From NCBI GenBank assembly GCA_036504855.1, contig DASXUL010000160.1:1-64000 (forward strand): a stretch of 64,000 nt of DNA, given 5' to 3'. Under the pieces are notes generated by a model. The model was not told where the DNA came from, made no database searches, and worked only from the letters and a program-made list of their open reading frames with translations. Of the stretch, positions 15,873 through 25,380 are shown in pieces (the first letter of the stretch is position 1; every line of letters starts with the position of its first letter). The stretch comes from DASXUL01 sp036504855. Lineage in GTDB: Bacteria > Armatimonadota > DTGP01 > JAKQQT01. The translations under genes were made by a program, and so were the position numbers.

Positions 15873-17803
15873 CGCTTCTCCTCCGCCGCGCGGGCGCAAT
15901 ACACGTCCACGCCGCACGATACGTACACGGCGCCACTCGGGCTGACTTCGAGGTGGTCCACGGCTTCCGGCAGCGCGGAAATCACAGTGGCGCGGCCGGA
16001 GAGCAGGTCTAGGCTCATCACATCCTTGCCGCTGCCGTAGTAGTAGGAACCGTCCCCGGGCGCAACTCCGTCCAGGCTTGAGGCAGGCGGAGCCCCCGGC
16101 AGCCCCTCCACGAGCTCCTGTTTCTCGGTGTCGAACACGGTGACGCGCCCGTCCACCAGCATCGCCAGCCGCTTCGCCGCTGGGTCAACCGCGAGCGCGC
16201 GAATGGACTGCGCGCCCGGGAACTCGCGGCGATATGTAACCGCGTGGGTTTGCAGGTCCAGCGCGCCGAAGCGGGCGGATTCACCGGGCTTCACGCGAAG
16301 GCCGTTCGCATCGCGCGACGTGCCCAGATAGATGTGGCTCACATCCGCCGCCACGCCGCACACCGTCTGCTCGCCCAGCGGGTTCTCAACGACGACCGTC
16401 TTCCCGCTGGCTGGGTCGGTAATCCCCAGCGCGCCTCCATATGTACCGTAACGCGCCATCCAACCGGAGTAGAGCTTGCCGTCGGGGCCAAGCCGCACGC
16501 CGCCGCTGGGACGGATGTAGCCCGGAGCCACCGTGGCAATCGTTCGCGGGTTCCGATGGCCGAACTGGTCCCACGGCCGGTCGGTATCGTACCGGATGAT
16601 CTCACCGCCCGCGTAAGAGACCAGATAGGCCGAGGCGCCGACGAACGCCGCGTCGAACACTTCGCCGCCGTGGTTGCTCACGGCGCCGGTGTTCGCGTAC
16701 TTGCGCGTGGTCGGGTCCAGCCAGAAGACTGTTTGGCCGAACGTGGGGCCGCCCCAGAGGCGTCCCTTCGGACCCATTCGGAGGAAGTGCGTGGGCCGTG
16801 GCGCGGCCTCCACCGGGATGCGCTTCAAGCGCAGCGTCTTGTCGCCCGGGCGCACAACCGCGTAATCCTGTCCACGGAGCACCAGAACGCTGCCGTCGGA
16901 GGCCGCGGCGAGGAATTCGCCGCCGTTCAGGTTGATGTCCGCAACCAGCGTGAGAGCCTTCTCGCCAGGCCGGAAACGATACAGAGAGCTGCCCTGCTGG
17001 AGATACAACGTGCCGGCGCTCGTCAGGTTCAGCGACACGGCCCAGGCGCTTTTGCCCGGCGGCGTCGGAAAGGGCAGCGGATTCAGCGGCTTCAGATCCC
17101 GGTCGAACGCCTGCCGTTCGGCCACGAAGCAGCCGTTCCAGGTAACGCCCTGAGCCACGGAGCCCAGCGGGCCCGGCGCCGGCGTGAACTTCTTCGTGTC
17201 CGGGTCGAAAACCAGGGTCGTCTCCCGGTCGGTGATGTAGTGACAGAGGATGCGGCCGTCCGGAAGGGCGGACACGTGGCGGAGGTAGAGGTTCGGGGGG
17301 GCCGCATTGCCAAGGTCCTCAACGGCGTAGGTCGTCAGGTCCAGCGCGCCGAGCTTGCCGCCCGGATAGGTTCCGCCGTAGAGGCGGCCGTCCTTGCCCA
17401 GCGCCTGGTTCCAGATGTACCCCTCGCCGGGGAAGGCAATCTCGCGCGTGAACGCCATCTTCTCCAGATCGAAGACCATGAAGCGGCCATCGTAATACGT
17501 GCCCACCACCAGCCGACGGCCCGGGACCTCATTCAGCGCCCAGGAGCCGTCTCCCGCCGGAGCGCGATACGCCGTTCCGGCGTTGCGGTGGAAGTCGATG
17601 AACAGCAATTCGCAGCGCGTGTTCTCGTTCATGTTGGTGAGCGCCAGGCGTTCCGATCCGGTCTTCGGGTCCTTCACGGTGATGCCCGCCAGAACGTTCA
17701 TCGAGCGGCACGGGCGGCCAAGATGCTGAACCTTGCCGCTCGCCGCCCCGGTTATCGCCACGCTGCACCCCATCGCCAACAAGAAGCCTTTCCGTGTGCG
17801 CAT
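15869..17803 (-). CDS. Exported beta-propeller protein
   Basis: A 644-residue protein with an N-terminal signal-like segment (KGFLLAMGCSVAITGAASG). The rest is made of repeated blades with DGRLYGG, DGRILCHY, DGKLYSG and similar turns, as in SMP-30/NHL/PQQ-like propellers, probably two propellers or one large one. No catalytic residues can be assigned. The ATG at 17803 has ggagg upstream and lies 20 bp after the heparinase-like gene. In this operon it may bind or process oligosaccharides outside the cytoplasm, but a pure scaffold is equally possible. Confidence 0.65.
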   Translation of the reverse strand: MRTRKGFLLAMGCSVAITGAASGKVQHLGRPCRSMNVLAGITVKDPKTGSERLALTNMNENTRCELLFIDFHRNAGTAYRAPAGDGSWALNEVPGRRLVVGTYYDGRFMVFDLEKMAFTREIAFPGEGYIWNQALGKDGRLYGGTYPGGKLGALDLTTYAVEDLGNAAPPNLYLRHVSALPDGRILCHYITDRETTLVFDPDTKKFTPAPGPLGSVAQGVTWNGCFVAERQAFDRDLKPLNPLPFPTPPGKSAWAVSLNLTSAGTLYLQQGSSLYRFRPGEKALTLVADINLNGGEFLAAASDGSVLVLRGQDYAVVRPGDKTLRLKRIPVEAAPRPTHFLRMGPKGRLWGGPTFGQTVFWLDPTTRKYANTGAVSNHGGEVFDAAFVGASAYLVSYAGGEIIRYDTDRPWDQFGHRNPRTIATVAPGYIRPSGGVRLGPDGKLYSGWMARYGTYGGALGITDPASGKTVVVENPLGEQTVCGVAADVSHIYLGTSRDANGLRVKPGESARFGALDLQTHAVTYRREFPGAQSIRALAVDPAAKRLAMLVDGRVTVFDTEKQELVEGLPGAPPASSLDGVAPGDGSYYYGSGKDVMSLDLLSGRATVISALPEAVDHLEVSPSGAVYVSCGVDVYCARAAEEKR

Positions 17804-17822
17804 CGGAGCCTCCGTCCGCCGT

Positions 17823-20800
17823 TCAGCGCGCCTGCCGGAAGCGCGCGGTTCCGGTTACGTCAGCAGTTCTCCCGGCCTTCTTCCAGCGTCCTCCGGACCA
17901 CCGCTCCACCGGCCATGGGAACCCAACCCGGCACGGGCCGTTCGCGCGCGCCGTCCATTCGCCGCCCGCCTCGCGCGAGAGCGACGCGGCTGCATCCATC
18001 TCCACGGTGTCGCCGGCCTGAACGTCGTACACGGTGAACGCCGCTCCGGCGTCGGCCTTCGGCCCGGCCACGCGTAGGCCCTTGAACCCGCTCACCGCCA
18101 GTATGTGACCTGTCGCTTTGCCATACGCAACCCGTTTGCCATCCATCGCTCGCGTGGGCGTCTCCTGCACGTTGGCGTACGGCAGAGGCGCGGAAGACGT
18201 AAAGCCGCCGTCCTTCACGCCCTCAACGCGGCCACGCGCCAGCGTGATGTCCGAGCGCAAGGGGGTCACGACGCCATCCGGACTGGCCCTGCCCACCCGG
18301 TAGGTGGTCGCGCGCGCGTATCCCTTGCCGCGCACCACCAGCAGGCTGCCGGCAGCGGCACGGGAAAGGGGAGGGCTGACTCGGAAGGCGCCCGAAGCAT
18401 CATCGACGCCGGCGATGACGCCCCGGTAGCGCGGCGCGGCGATCTCCAGCGCGAACCCGTCCGATGCGAGGCGCGGGCCACCGGAGAGGACCAGCGCATC
18501 CAGCGCCCCGCCCCGATGGCGGACGATGCCGAGGCCGGCCTTCAGGCCCGGCGCCGGCGCGTGGCGCGCGTCCAGGATGCGGTCCTCCCGATCCCCGGAG
18601 CGCACCGTCAGCCCCGCCGCGCGGCCGTCCTCGAGGATGGGCTCCACGCTGGTTACCGGGCACTCGGCCCCGCCCGCCGCCATCACGAAGGCAAAGCGCG
18701 AGCGCACCGGGGCCGTTCCGGCCGGGTCGCCCCGGCGCGCAACGACCCACTGCATCTTGTCGGCCCCGGTGAGCGTGGGCCCGGCGGCCGTGATGACCTT
18801 CTGCGATCCCTCGGGCAAGGCGAAGACGCGCAGCAAGTAGCGTTCACCCTTCTCCTCGAAGCGCCAATCCGCCGTCCATGGCGCGTGCGTGTCCACAGCC
18901 TTCACGTCGTAGAGGAACCCGTAGCCGTTTCCGGGCGGCGCGAACCACCACGGGTTCTCCGGGACCTCATCCGTTACGCCCGGCAGCTTGCGGATCACGC
19001 CGCCGGCGGTCAGGCGCTCACCCCAGGCGCGGCCAAAAGCGTTGTAGGAGGCGCTCCGGTTCGCCGGGTCCAACGCCGCCAGAGTCCACACGCCGGGGAT
19101 AGGGGCGACCGGCGCCGAGATCTCGAAGGATCCGCCGTCGCCCACAGGCCGCGCGTGGAACGAGTAGTCATGCACGTGGCCGCCGTCCACGTCGAAGAGG
19201 TCCACCCAATAGGATGCCTCCGGCGAAACGTCCACCTGCATCACGAGGCGGCGGTAGTCGCGCACGCCGTCGGACCGCGGGAACATGCCGGTGAGGCTCG
19301 TCTCCGCCCAGCAGACGCTGGGGCCCGCGTAGAACCGTTCAACCGCGCCGCCGGGGCCCGTGCGGAATAGCATCCCGGACGCGCTCGCGTCCTGATTCAC
19401 GACCACGAGGTTGTGGGCGATCGCCTGCGTGGCCCAGCCGAGGTGCACGTGGTTCCCGAAGATGCCGTAGCCGATGTCGCCGGAGAGGGCGCGGCCCTGC
19501 GCGAAGAGCAGCAGGCCGGCCTCGTCGTTGTGGGAGTGGGGCAGGTTGGAGCCCGAACGCAGCACGGCGCCGCGCCGGTTGGCGCCTTCGCCGCTGCGCA
19601 GGAAGACGAGGCTCGTGTTGTTCATCAGGTCCGGCGCGTCGGCCTCAGGCCGCGCCCCGCCGGCCGGAAGGACATCCGGCTGATGGTACAGCGCCCAGGT
19701 GGAGTGCGACGCGCCCTCCGCCGACGCGGCGCCGGCCGCGACCACGGCGCGGGCGCGCTCCCGGACGGAGGCATCCGTGGAGAGGGCCATGAACCGTTCC
19801 GCCTGCTCGAACTCCTCGGGCACAAAGGGCCGTCCGGCCTTGAGCCACGCCGCCGTATCCCAGTGGTTGTTGCCGAAGGTGGGCTGGCGGCCGAGGATGT
19901 CTAGGCGGTCCGGGGCATCCAGGGTGAGGCGCGCAAGGCGCCGGTTGTTGAACAGGTTGCCGCCGTACGGCAGATCCGCCCGGCGCGGCATCTTCAGCTC
20001 CTCCGGATAGCGTTCCGGATCATACGCGGCCAGAGCGTCCGCCATGGAGATGAACACGCTCCGCGTAAAGGCGGTATAGGAGAGCGACGTCTCATAGTAG
20101 AGGCCGTCGCGGTCGATGGTATTGTCCAGGAATGCCGCGGCGGACTGCGCGCCCCAGCGCACGTAGTCCGGCTCGCCGAACAGGATGCCGGCGACCAGCA
20201 AACCGCGCACGCTGTCCGCCTCGTGATTATGCAGCGTGCGCAGGTTCCCGTTGCGCGTGTCGAACGGCACGAACATGTAGTTCTCATACAGCCCCTGCCG
20301 GATGTTCATCCAGATCGTGCGACCTGGGCGGGTGGGGGAGTCCGCCTGGAAATCCGGCGCGTTGCCGCAGAGGTCCAGCGCGCGGGCGAGGCAGATCTGC
20401 GCGCGGAAGACGATGCTGGTGAGGTGCTGCAGCCGGCCCATATCAACATTCAGATCCGAGGTGAAATCCCGGGGGCCTTTGGTCCGCGGAGCGAGGGTGC
20501 CCAAGGCGTCCGCAATGACGGCCAGCTTATGGGCGTAGCGGGAATCGCCCGTCAGCGCGTAGGCGTCGCCCAGGTTCGTTACGGCGGAGGCATCGGGCTG
20601 GAAGGCGCTCCACATGCTGTCCGCCACGAACGCGTTCCAGACGCCGCGCAGGAAGTAGGTCTGTCCGTTCACCTTCACGCCGTCGCCCTTGTCGTCGTAC
20701 GCGGGTTCCGGGCGGTTCAGGCTGAAGGCCTTGTGGCATTGGGGGCACACAAGGATCTTGGGCCGATCCAGCCGGCAGACGTTGGCGCCGAAGTTCTTCC

Positions 20801-21089
20801 ATGGCTTCCCGCATGCGGGGCAGCCCGCAATGCCGTAGGCGAAGCGCGAACCGGGCGGAGGCAGGATCGCCCGGATCCACGCGTCGTCGCGCCGCAGCCA
20901 GGCGTCGGCAATGGAGAGTATTTGGGCCTTGCGGGCCTTCGCCCACGGAAGCGTTTCCGCGCGGCGGCGGGCGGCCTCAACGTCGGCGCGCGAGGCGAAG
21001 ATGCCGGTTCGCGGCTCCGGCGCCGGTCCGGCGCGCCCCGCCGATGCAAGAAGCGCCGCAGCGGCGCAGAGAGCCATCCAGTTTGCCAT
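17823..21089 (-). CDS. Heparinase II/III-like secreted protein with a zinc-binding insert
   Basis: A 1088-residue exported protein. A signal peptide covers about residues 1-20. Cys90, Cys93, Cys115 and Cys118 (CPAC ... CPQC) form a zinc-ribbon-like insert seen in some large heparinase-like proteins. An (alpha/alpha) toroid follows to about residue 450. The heparinase II/III beta-sheet domain starts near SNLPHSHNDEAGLLLFAQGR (His518, His520) and GDIGYG. Beyond ~700 are further beta-sandwich regions. Family enzymes are polysaccharide lyases acting on uronic-acid glycans. It sits between the permeases and the propeller gene in the operon. Lyase activity is inferred from the fold. Confidence 0.75.
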   Translation of the reverse strand: MANWMALCAAAALLASAGRAGPAPEPRTGIFASRADVEAARRRAETLPWAKARKAQILSIADAWLRRDDAWIRAILPPPGSRFAYGIAGCPACGKPWKNFGANVCRLDRPKILVCPQCHKAFSLNRPEPAYDDKGDGVKVNGQTYFLRGVWNAFVADSMWSAFQPDASAVTNLGDAYALTGDSRYAHKLAVIADALGTLAPRTKGPRDFTSDLNVDMGRLQHLTSIVFRAQICLARALDLCGNAPDFQADSPTRPGRTIWMNIRQGLYENYMFVPFDTRNGNLRTLHNHEADSVRGLLVAGILFGEPDYVRWGAQSAAAFLDNTIDRDGLYYETSLSYTAFTRSVFISMADALAAYDPERYPEELKMPRRADLPYGGNLFNNRRLARLTLDAPDRLDILGRQPTFGNNHWDTAAWLKAGRPFVPEEFEQAERFMALSTDASVRERARAVVAAGAASAEGASHSTWALYHQPDVLPAGGARPEADAPDLMNNTSLVFLRSGEGANRRGAVLRSGSNLPHSHNDEAGLLLFAQGRALSGDIGYGIFGNHVHLGWATQAIAHNLVVVNQDASASGMLFRTGPGGAVERFYAGPSVCWAETSLTGMFPRSDGVRDYRRLVMQVDVSPEASYWVDLFDVDGGHVHDYSFHARPVGDGGSFEISAPVAPIPGVWTLAALDPANRSASYNAFGRAWGERLTAGGVIRKLPGVTDEVPENPWWFAPPGNGYGFLYDVKAVDTHAPWTADWRFEEKGERYLLRVFALPEGSQKVITAAGPTLTGADKMQWVVARRGDPAGTAPVRSRFAFVMAAGGAECPVTSVEPILEDGRAAGLTVRSGDREDRILDARHAPAPGLKAGLGIVRHRGGALDALVLSGGPRLASDGFALEIAAPRYRGVIAGVDDASGAFRVSPPLSRAAAGSLLVVRGKGYARATTYRVGRASPDGVVTPLRSDITLARGRVEGVKDGGFTSSAPLPYANVQETPTRAMDGKRVAYGKATGHILAVSGFKGLRVAGPKADAGAAFTVYDVQAGDTVEMDAAASLSREAGGEWTARANGPCRVGFPWPVERWSGGRWKKAGRTADVTGTARFRQAR

Positions 21090-21125
21090 CCGTTCCCCCC
21101 TGGCGAAGCGACGTTGCTCCGCCGA

Positions 21126-21977
21126 TTAGCGGCCGCCCATCCCACTGGTGACGATGCCCTCCACGAAGTACTTCTGCGCCGCGAAGAAGATCACCAGGAT
21201 GGGCGCAAGCACGGCCACGCTGGCGGCCATCAGCAGATGGTATTCCGTTCCGTGCAGGCTCTTGAATGCGGTCAGGCCAACGGCCAGCGTCTTCTTCTCG
21301 ATGCTCTGCGTGTAGATCAATGGCCCCAGAAAGTCGTTCCAGCTCCCGAGGAAGGCGAACAGGCCCACCGTGGTGAGCGCCGGCTTCGAGAGCGGCATGA
21401 TCACCTGACGCAGCACCTGGAAGCGACTGGCCCCGTCCAGAAAGGCCGCCTCGTCCAGCTCAGTCGGGATGGTCATGAAGAACTGGCGCAGCAGGAAGAT
21501 GAAGAACGCTCCGCCGCCGAACCAGGCAGGCACGATGAGCGGCTTCAGGCTGTCGATCCAGTGGGGGATCGTGAACAGAATGAAGGCCGGGATCATCGTC
21601 ACCTGCGGCGGCAGCATCATCGTGGAGAGCAACAGGAGGAACACGGTGTCGCGGAACGGGAACTTCAGGCGCGCGAACGCGTAGGCCACGCTGCACGCCG
21701 AGAGCACCTGGCCCATCGTGGCCAGCACCGCCACAATGAGCGTGTTCTTCAGAAACACCGCGAAGGGCAGCACCGTCAGCGCCTCGCGGTAGTTGCTCCA
21801 CGCCGGGTGCGGCGGAAACAGCGGCCGAGCGCGGTTCAACACCTCGTCCGCCGGCGTGACGCTGGTTCCCAGCATCCAGATGAACGGGTAGGCGAACAGG
21901 AAAGACAGCGCGATCAGCGCAACGTACCGCAGCGCCGTTGTGGCCATCTGTCCGCGGCTCCGGCGCGCCCTATCCAT
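21126..21977 (-). CDS. Carbohydrate ABC transporter permease (MalG-like), leftward PUL operon
   Basis: A 283-residue CUT1 permease. Six hydrophobic segments are visible, and the EAA loop reads ELDEAAFLDGASRFQVLRQV followed by IMPLSKP. The C-terminus (FFAAQKYFVEGIVTSGMGGR) is the family's conserved end and closely resembles the 7213 permease (FFAAQRYFVQGITLTGMKG). Its start overlaps the end of the partner permease gene by 8 bp (21970-21977). No ATPase gene is in the operon. Confidence 0.9.
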   Translation of the reverse strand: MDRARRSRGQMATTALRYVALIALSFLFAYPFIWMLGTSVTPADEVLNRARPLFPPHPAWSNYREALTVLPFAVFLKNTLIVAVLATMGQVLSACSVAYAFARLKFPFRDTVFLLLLSTMMLPPQVTMIPAFILFTIPHWIDSLKPLIVPAWFGGGAFFIFLLRQFFMTIPTELDEAAFLDGASRFQVLRQVIMPLSKPALTTVGLFAFLGSWNDFLGPLIYTQSIEKKTLAVGLTAFKSLHGTEYHLLMAASVAVLAPILVIFFAAQKYFVEGIVTSGMGGR

Positions 21978-22845
21978 AGTGCACCCACCTCGGCGCCATC
22001 TTCATCTGGAACACGGTGAGGCCCAGCACGATGGCGAACAGGATCCAGGCCATGGCCGAGGCATACCCCATGTTGAAGTACACGAAGGCCCGGTTGAACA
22101 GGTAGTAGACGTAGAACATGGTGGAGTTGCTGGGCCCGCCGCCGGTGAGAACAAAGCTGGCGGCGAAAACCTGGAAGCTCCCGATCGTGGTCATGATCAC
22201 GTTGAAGAAAATGGTGGGCGAGAGCATCGGCAGCGTCACGTGGAGGAAACGCGCCGCCGGCCCGGCGCCGTCCATGTCGGCCGCCTCATAGAGGCTGGCG
22301 GGGATGCCCTGCAGGCCGGCGAGGTAGATGAGCATCGTGCCGCCAACGGCCCAGCACGCCATGATGATGAGCGCCGGCTTGCTCCAGCGCGGGTCGAGCA
22401 GCCAGCCCGGCGGGTTGGCGACGAAATGGCGCAGGAAACGGTTCAGCAGGCCGGTTTCGGGCTCGTAGATGGCGCTCCAAAGCGTAAACGTGGCCACGCC
22501 CTGCGTGAGCGTGGGCAGGTAGAACAGCGTGCGGAAGACGCCCATGAACCGAACCTTCTGGTTCAACATGGTCGCCATCCACAGCGCCATCAGGTTCGAG
22601 AGCGGCAGGAAAAAGGCCACGTAGTAGAGCGTGTTCGCCAGGGATTTGCCGATCAGCGGGTCCTGGCAGATGCGCTGATAGTTGCCCAACCCCACGAACT
22701 TCGCCGGGCTGATGACGTCCCACTTGAAGAACGACAGCCCCAGCGAAAACAGCACGGGCCCGGCCGTGAAGATGAGAAACCCCACGATCCACGGCGAGAG
22801 GTAGGCCATGGCCTCCCACGTCTCGCGCCGCTCTCGCGCCGTCAA
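21970..22845 (-). CDS. Carbohydrate ABC transporter permease (MalF/UgpA-like), leftward PUL operon
   Basis: A 291-residue CUT1 permease. It begins with a basic cytoplasmic end and a first helix (YLSPWIVGFLIFTAGPVLFS). The EAA loop is SLYEAADMDGAGPAARFLHV followed by TLPMLSP. It lies 42 bp downstream of the binding-protein gene and is coupled by overlap to the second permease. Both are probably specific for oligosaccharides released by the heparinase-like enzyme of the same operon. Confidence 0.9.
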   Translation of the reverse strand: MTARERRETWEAMAYLSPWIVGFLIFTAGPVLFSLGLSFFKWDVISPAKFVGLGNYQRICQDPLIGKSLANTLYYVAFFLPLSNLMALWMATMLNQKVRFMGVFRTLFYLPTLTQGVATFTLWSAIYEPETGLLNRFLRHFVANPPGWLLDPRWSKPALIIMACWAVGGTMLIYLAGLQGIPASLYEAADMDGAGPAARFLHVTLPMLSPTIFFNVIMTTIGSFQVFAASFVLTGGGPSNSTMFYVYYLFNRAFVYFNMGYASAMAWILFAIVLGLTVFQMKMAPRWVHYG

Positions 22846-22887
22846 GGCCGTTCCTCCTGCCCAGCGGCTCTCGATGGTGGCGGCATG

Positions 22888-24180
22888 CTAGAACACCTTC
22901 CCCTGGACGGCATCGTTTACTTCCTTCGTGAAGTCGCGGCAGGCGGCGTCTACCGGCTTCAGGCCGAGGAAGGCGTCGTGCATATTGTCGGCGGCGGCGT
23001 TGAACTCGGCGATCTGAGGCGGAAACGGCGCGGTGCGCCCGTAGCGAACGGCCTCAAGGAAGTAGATGTCGTGCTCCGGCGTCTTCGGGTCTACCGGGCG
23101 TCTGGCGATCGCCTCCGCGGCGGGCCTGTAGGCGGGAAGCGCATTTCCGGCCTCCTGGTTGATGCGCGCTCCCTCGGGCCCCGACAGGAACTTCAGGAAC
23201 TCCCAGGCCTCCTTCGGATGCTTCGTGGACCGGAGGATGCAGTTGCCGCCCCAGATGAAGGTGGTGGCCTGGCGTTTGCCGCGCGGCATGGGCGCCAGGT
23301 CCCATCGGAACGGCAGGCCCTTGCCCTTGAGGAAGCGCTTATAGCAGAACCGGCTGTCCGCGATCATCGCCACGGTCTTCGACGCGAAGAGGTCCTCGAA
23401 CTCCTGCCCCATGCTCTGGCCCGGGGTAGGGGCCACGTGCTCGGTGGCGGAGAGATCCATATAGAACTTCAGGCCGCCGATGGCCTCGGGCGTGTCCATG
23501 GTGCAGCGCTGGAGATCCGGGGTCATGATCTCGCCGCCGTTCATCCAGACCCAAGCCGGCCAGCGGTTGTAGAAGTCGGGGTTGGAGAACCCGAAAACGT
23601 CCGTATGCCCGTCCTTGTCCGTATCGTGGGTGAGGGCGCGGCACGCGGCGAGGAAGTCGGCCCAGGTCCAATTGGGCTTCGGGTACGGAACGCGGTAGCG
23701 ATCGAACAGGTCTTTGTTGTAGAGGATGACGATGGTGGAGAAATCGCTGGGCAGCCCCAGCGTCTGCCCCTTCCACCGAAGGCCGTCCATTACCTGCGGG
23801 TAGTAATTCGAGGCCCGAAAGCCCGGATCCTCGCGGATGTAGCGGTCCAGCGGCAGTAGAATGCCCTTCGGCGGGTAGAAGGGGAAGTTCTGTTGGGTAA
23901 CGTGGAAGAGGTCCGGCGCGATCCCTCCGGCAATGAGCGTAAGGAGTTTGGCATCGTAGCCGTTATCCCCGAGGCTGCTGTTCATCACCACTTTGACGCC
24001 CGGGTGCGCACGCTCGAAGGCGGGGATGAGCTTCTTGTTGTAGAGGTCCAGGAACTCCGGGCTGGCGTAGTTGTAGAAGCTCAACGTCACCACGCCTGGC
24101 TGCTGTCGCGGCCGCTCGCCGCAGCCGGATGCCAGCAGGGCCGCCGCAAACGCGAGAATGTACGATCGAGTGAGGCTCAT
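22888..24180 (-). CDS. Sugar-binding lipoprotein, family 1
   Basis: A 430-residue family-1 solute-binding protein. The N-terminus ILAFAAALLASGCGERPRQQ contains a good lipobox (LASGC), so it is lipid-anchored outside the membrane. Typical binding-protein segments follow: FERAHPGVKVVMNSS, LIAGGIAPDLFHVTQ, ILYNKDLFDRYRVPYPKPNW and EFLKFLSGPEGARINQEAG. It is the first gene of the eight-gene leftward operon and divergent from the MDR gene at 24290. It should feed the two permeases directly downstream. Confidence 0.9.
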   Translation of the reverse strand: MSLTRSYILAFAAALLASGCGERPRQQPGVVTLSFYNYASPEFLDLYNKKLIPAFERAHPGVKVVMNSSLGDNGYDAKLLTLIAGGIAPDLFHVTQQNFPFYPPKGILLPLDRYIREDPGFRASNYYPQVMDGLRWKGQTLGLPSDFSTIVILYNKDLFDRYRVPYPKPNWTWADFLAACRALTHDTDKDGHTDVFGFSNPDFYNRWPAWVWMNGGEIMTPDLQRCTMDTPEAIGGLKFYMDLSATEHVAPTPGQSMGQEFEDLFASKTVAMIADSRFCYKRFLKGKGLPFRWDLAPMPRGKRQATTFIWGGNCILRSTKHPKEAWEFLKFLSGPEGARINQEAGNALPAYRPAAEAIARRPVDPKTPEHDIYFLEAVRYGRTAPFPPQIAEFNAAADNMHDAFLGLKPVDAACRDFTKEVNDAVQGKVF

Positions 24181-24251
24181 ATGGTAATGCGGAGATTGGA
24201 CTCAGGCGCCCCAGTTTTTGGCCGGAAGCGAAAGAAACCGGCTTGGCGGCG

Positions 24252-24284
24252 TTCCCATCCGTCGAAAATGATTATATAATTATG
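24252..24284. promoter_or_regulatory. Divergent promoter region of the polysaccharide locus
   Basis: ATTATATAAT at 24271-24280 is a perfect palindrome and offers a TATAAT -10 box on both strands. For the plus strand, TTCCCA (24252-24257) is 17 bp upstream of TATAAT (24275-24280), a fair -35/-10 pair toward the MDR gene. The leftward -35 is weak. The sequence TTATATAATTATG (24272-24284) recurs exactly in front of the GntR/LacI regulator at 40657-40669. Confidence 0.55.
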
Positions 24285-24289
24285 GGACA

Positions 24290-25360
24290 ATGGAGAGCAA
24301 CACGCCTCCTGGAAAGAAGCGATTTCAAACTATGGATAATCCTTCCGTACTACTGATGGGCGACGGCCGCGTTCTGGTGGCCGATTGGGAGATGCCGCAA
24401 CCCGCGCCCCGACAAGCGCTGGTGCGCATCCTCGCCGGAGCCGTTTCCACCGGCACCGAGACCACCGGCATCAAACAACTCAGCCGCAGCCCGGAGCCCC
24501 AGCGCCAGCCATGGCGGATGGGCTACTCGGATGCCGGCGTTGTGGTGGCCGTGGGCAGTGACTACCGAGGGCCCGCCGTCGGCACGATGGTCGCTTGCTA
24601 CGGCGGCCCCTATGTGGGCCACTCCACCTATTGCGCCGTGGGGCAGCATCTGCTGGCTGCCACCACCCTGCCTATGGAACAGGCCGCCTTCAACGGCATC
24701 GGCGCCGTGGCCGTCCACGGCGTGCGCCAGGCCGAGGTTCAGTTGGGGCAGCGCGTCGGCGTTGTGGGCCTCGGCGTGTTGGGGCAGTTCGTTGCCCAGT
24801 TCGCCCGCGCCGCCGGAGCCTTCGTTCTGGCCTCCGACCCGCTGTCCTCACGGCGCGACATCGCCAAATCCCTGGGCGCCGACGCCGTCACGTCGCCGGA
24901 CGATTTCGTTCAAGCCGCGATGGACTGCACCGATGGTGACGGCCTGGATGCCGTGATCGTGGTTGCCGGCACGCCGGATTCCTCCGCGCCGGCCCGCCAG
25001 GCGTTGGATACCCTGCGTTTCCGCGGACGCCTGCAGATTGTAGGCAACGTGCGCACCGAGTGGGATCGCGAGCCGCTGTTCCAAAAGGAGGCCGTGGTGC
25101 AGGTGGCCCGCGCCGCCGGACCCGGCCGCTATGCGCCGGAGTACGAGCTGGATGGCTACGACTACCCCAAGGGTTTCGTGCCGTGGACCGAAGGCCGCAA
25201 TGTTCGGACCTTCGTAGACTTCGCTGAGGCGGGTCGCATCCAGGTTGCTCCCCTCATCTCGAAGGCCCTTCCTCTGGACGAGGCCCCGGCCGCTTATAAG
25301 GCCCTCATCGACCAACCCAATGACCACCTGGCCATCGTCTTGAAGTTCCCGCCAGCCTGA
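24290..25360 (+). CDS. MDR-family alcohol/sugar dehydrogenase without the usual zinc ligands
   Basis: A 356-residue medium-chain dehydrogenase/reductase. The nucleotide-binding loop GVVGLGVLGQF is present at about 155-165. The segment that normally carries the catalytic zinc Cys (GICGTD) reads VSTGTETTGI, and no structural-zinc Cys cluster is visible. This places it with the zinc-poor members that act on inositols or sugars. The first ATG (24290) lies almost at the predicted transcription start; the ATG at 24332, behind ggaaagaag, is an alternative that shortens the protein by 14 residues. It heads the rightward unit with an SDR and an aldolase gene, suggesting oxidation of an imported sugar or uronate. 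Confidence 0.78.
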   Translation: MESNTPPGKKRFQTMDNPSVLLMGDGRVLVADWEMPQPAPRQALVRILAGAVSTGTETTGIKQLSRSPEPQRQPWRMGYSDAGVVVAVGSDYRGPAVGTMVACYGGPYVGHSTYCAVGQHLLAATTLPMEQAAFNGIGAVAVHGVRQAEVQLGQRVGVVGLGVLGQFVAQFARAAGAFVLASDPLSSRRDIAKSLGADAVTSPDDFVQAAMDCTDGDGLDAVIVVAGTPDSSAPARQALDTLRFRGRLQIVGNVRTEWDREPLFQKEAVVQVARAAGPGRYAPEYELDGYDYPKGFVPWTEGRNVRTFVDFAEAGRIQVAPLISKALPLDEAPAAYKALIDQPNDHLAIVLKFPPA

Positions 25361-25380
25361 CCGGAGCCCCGAACAAATCC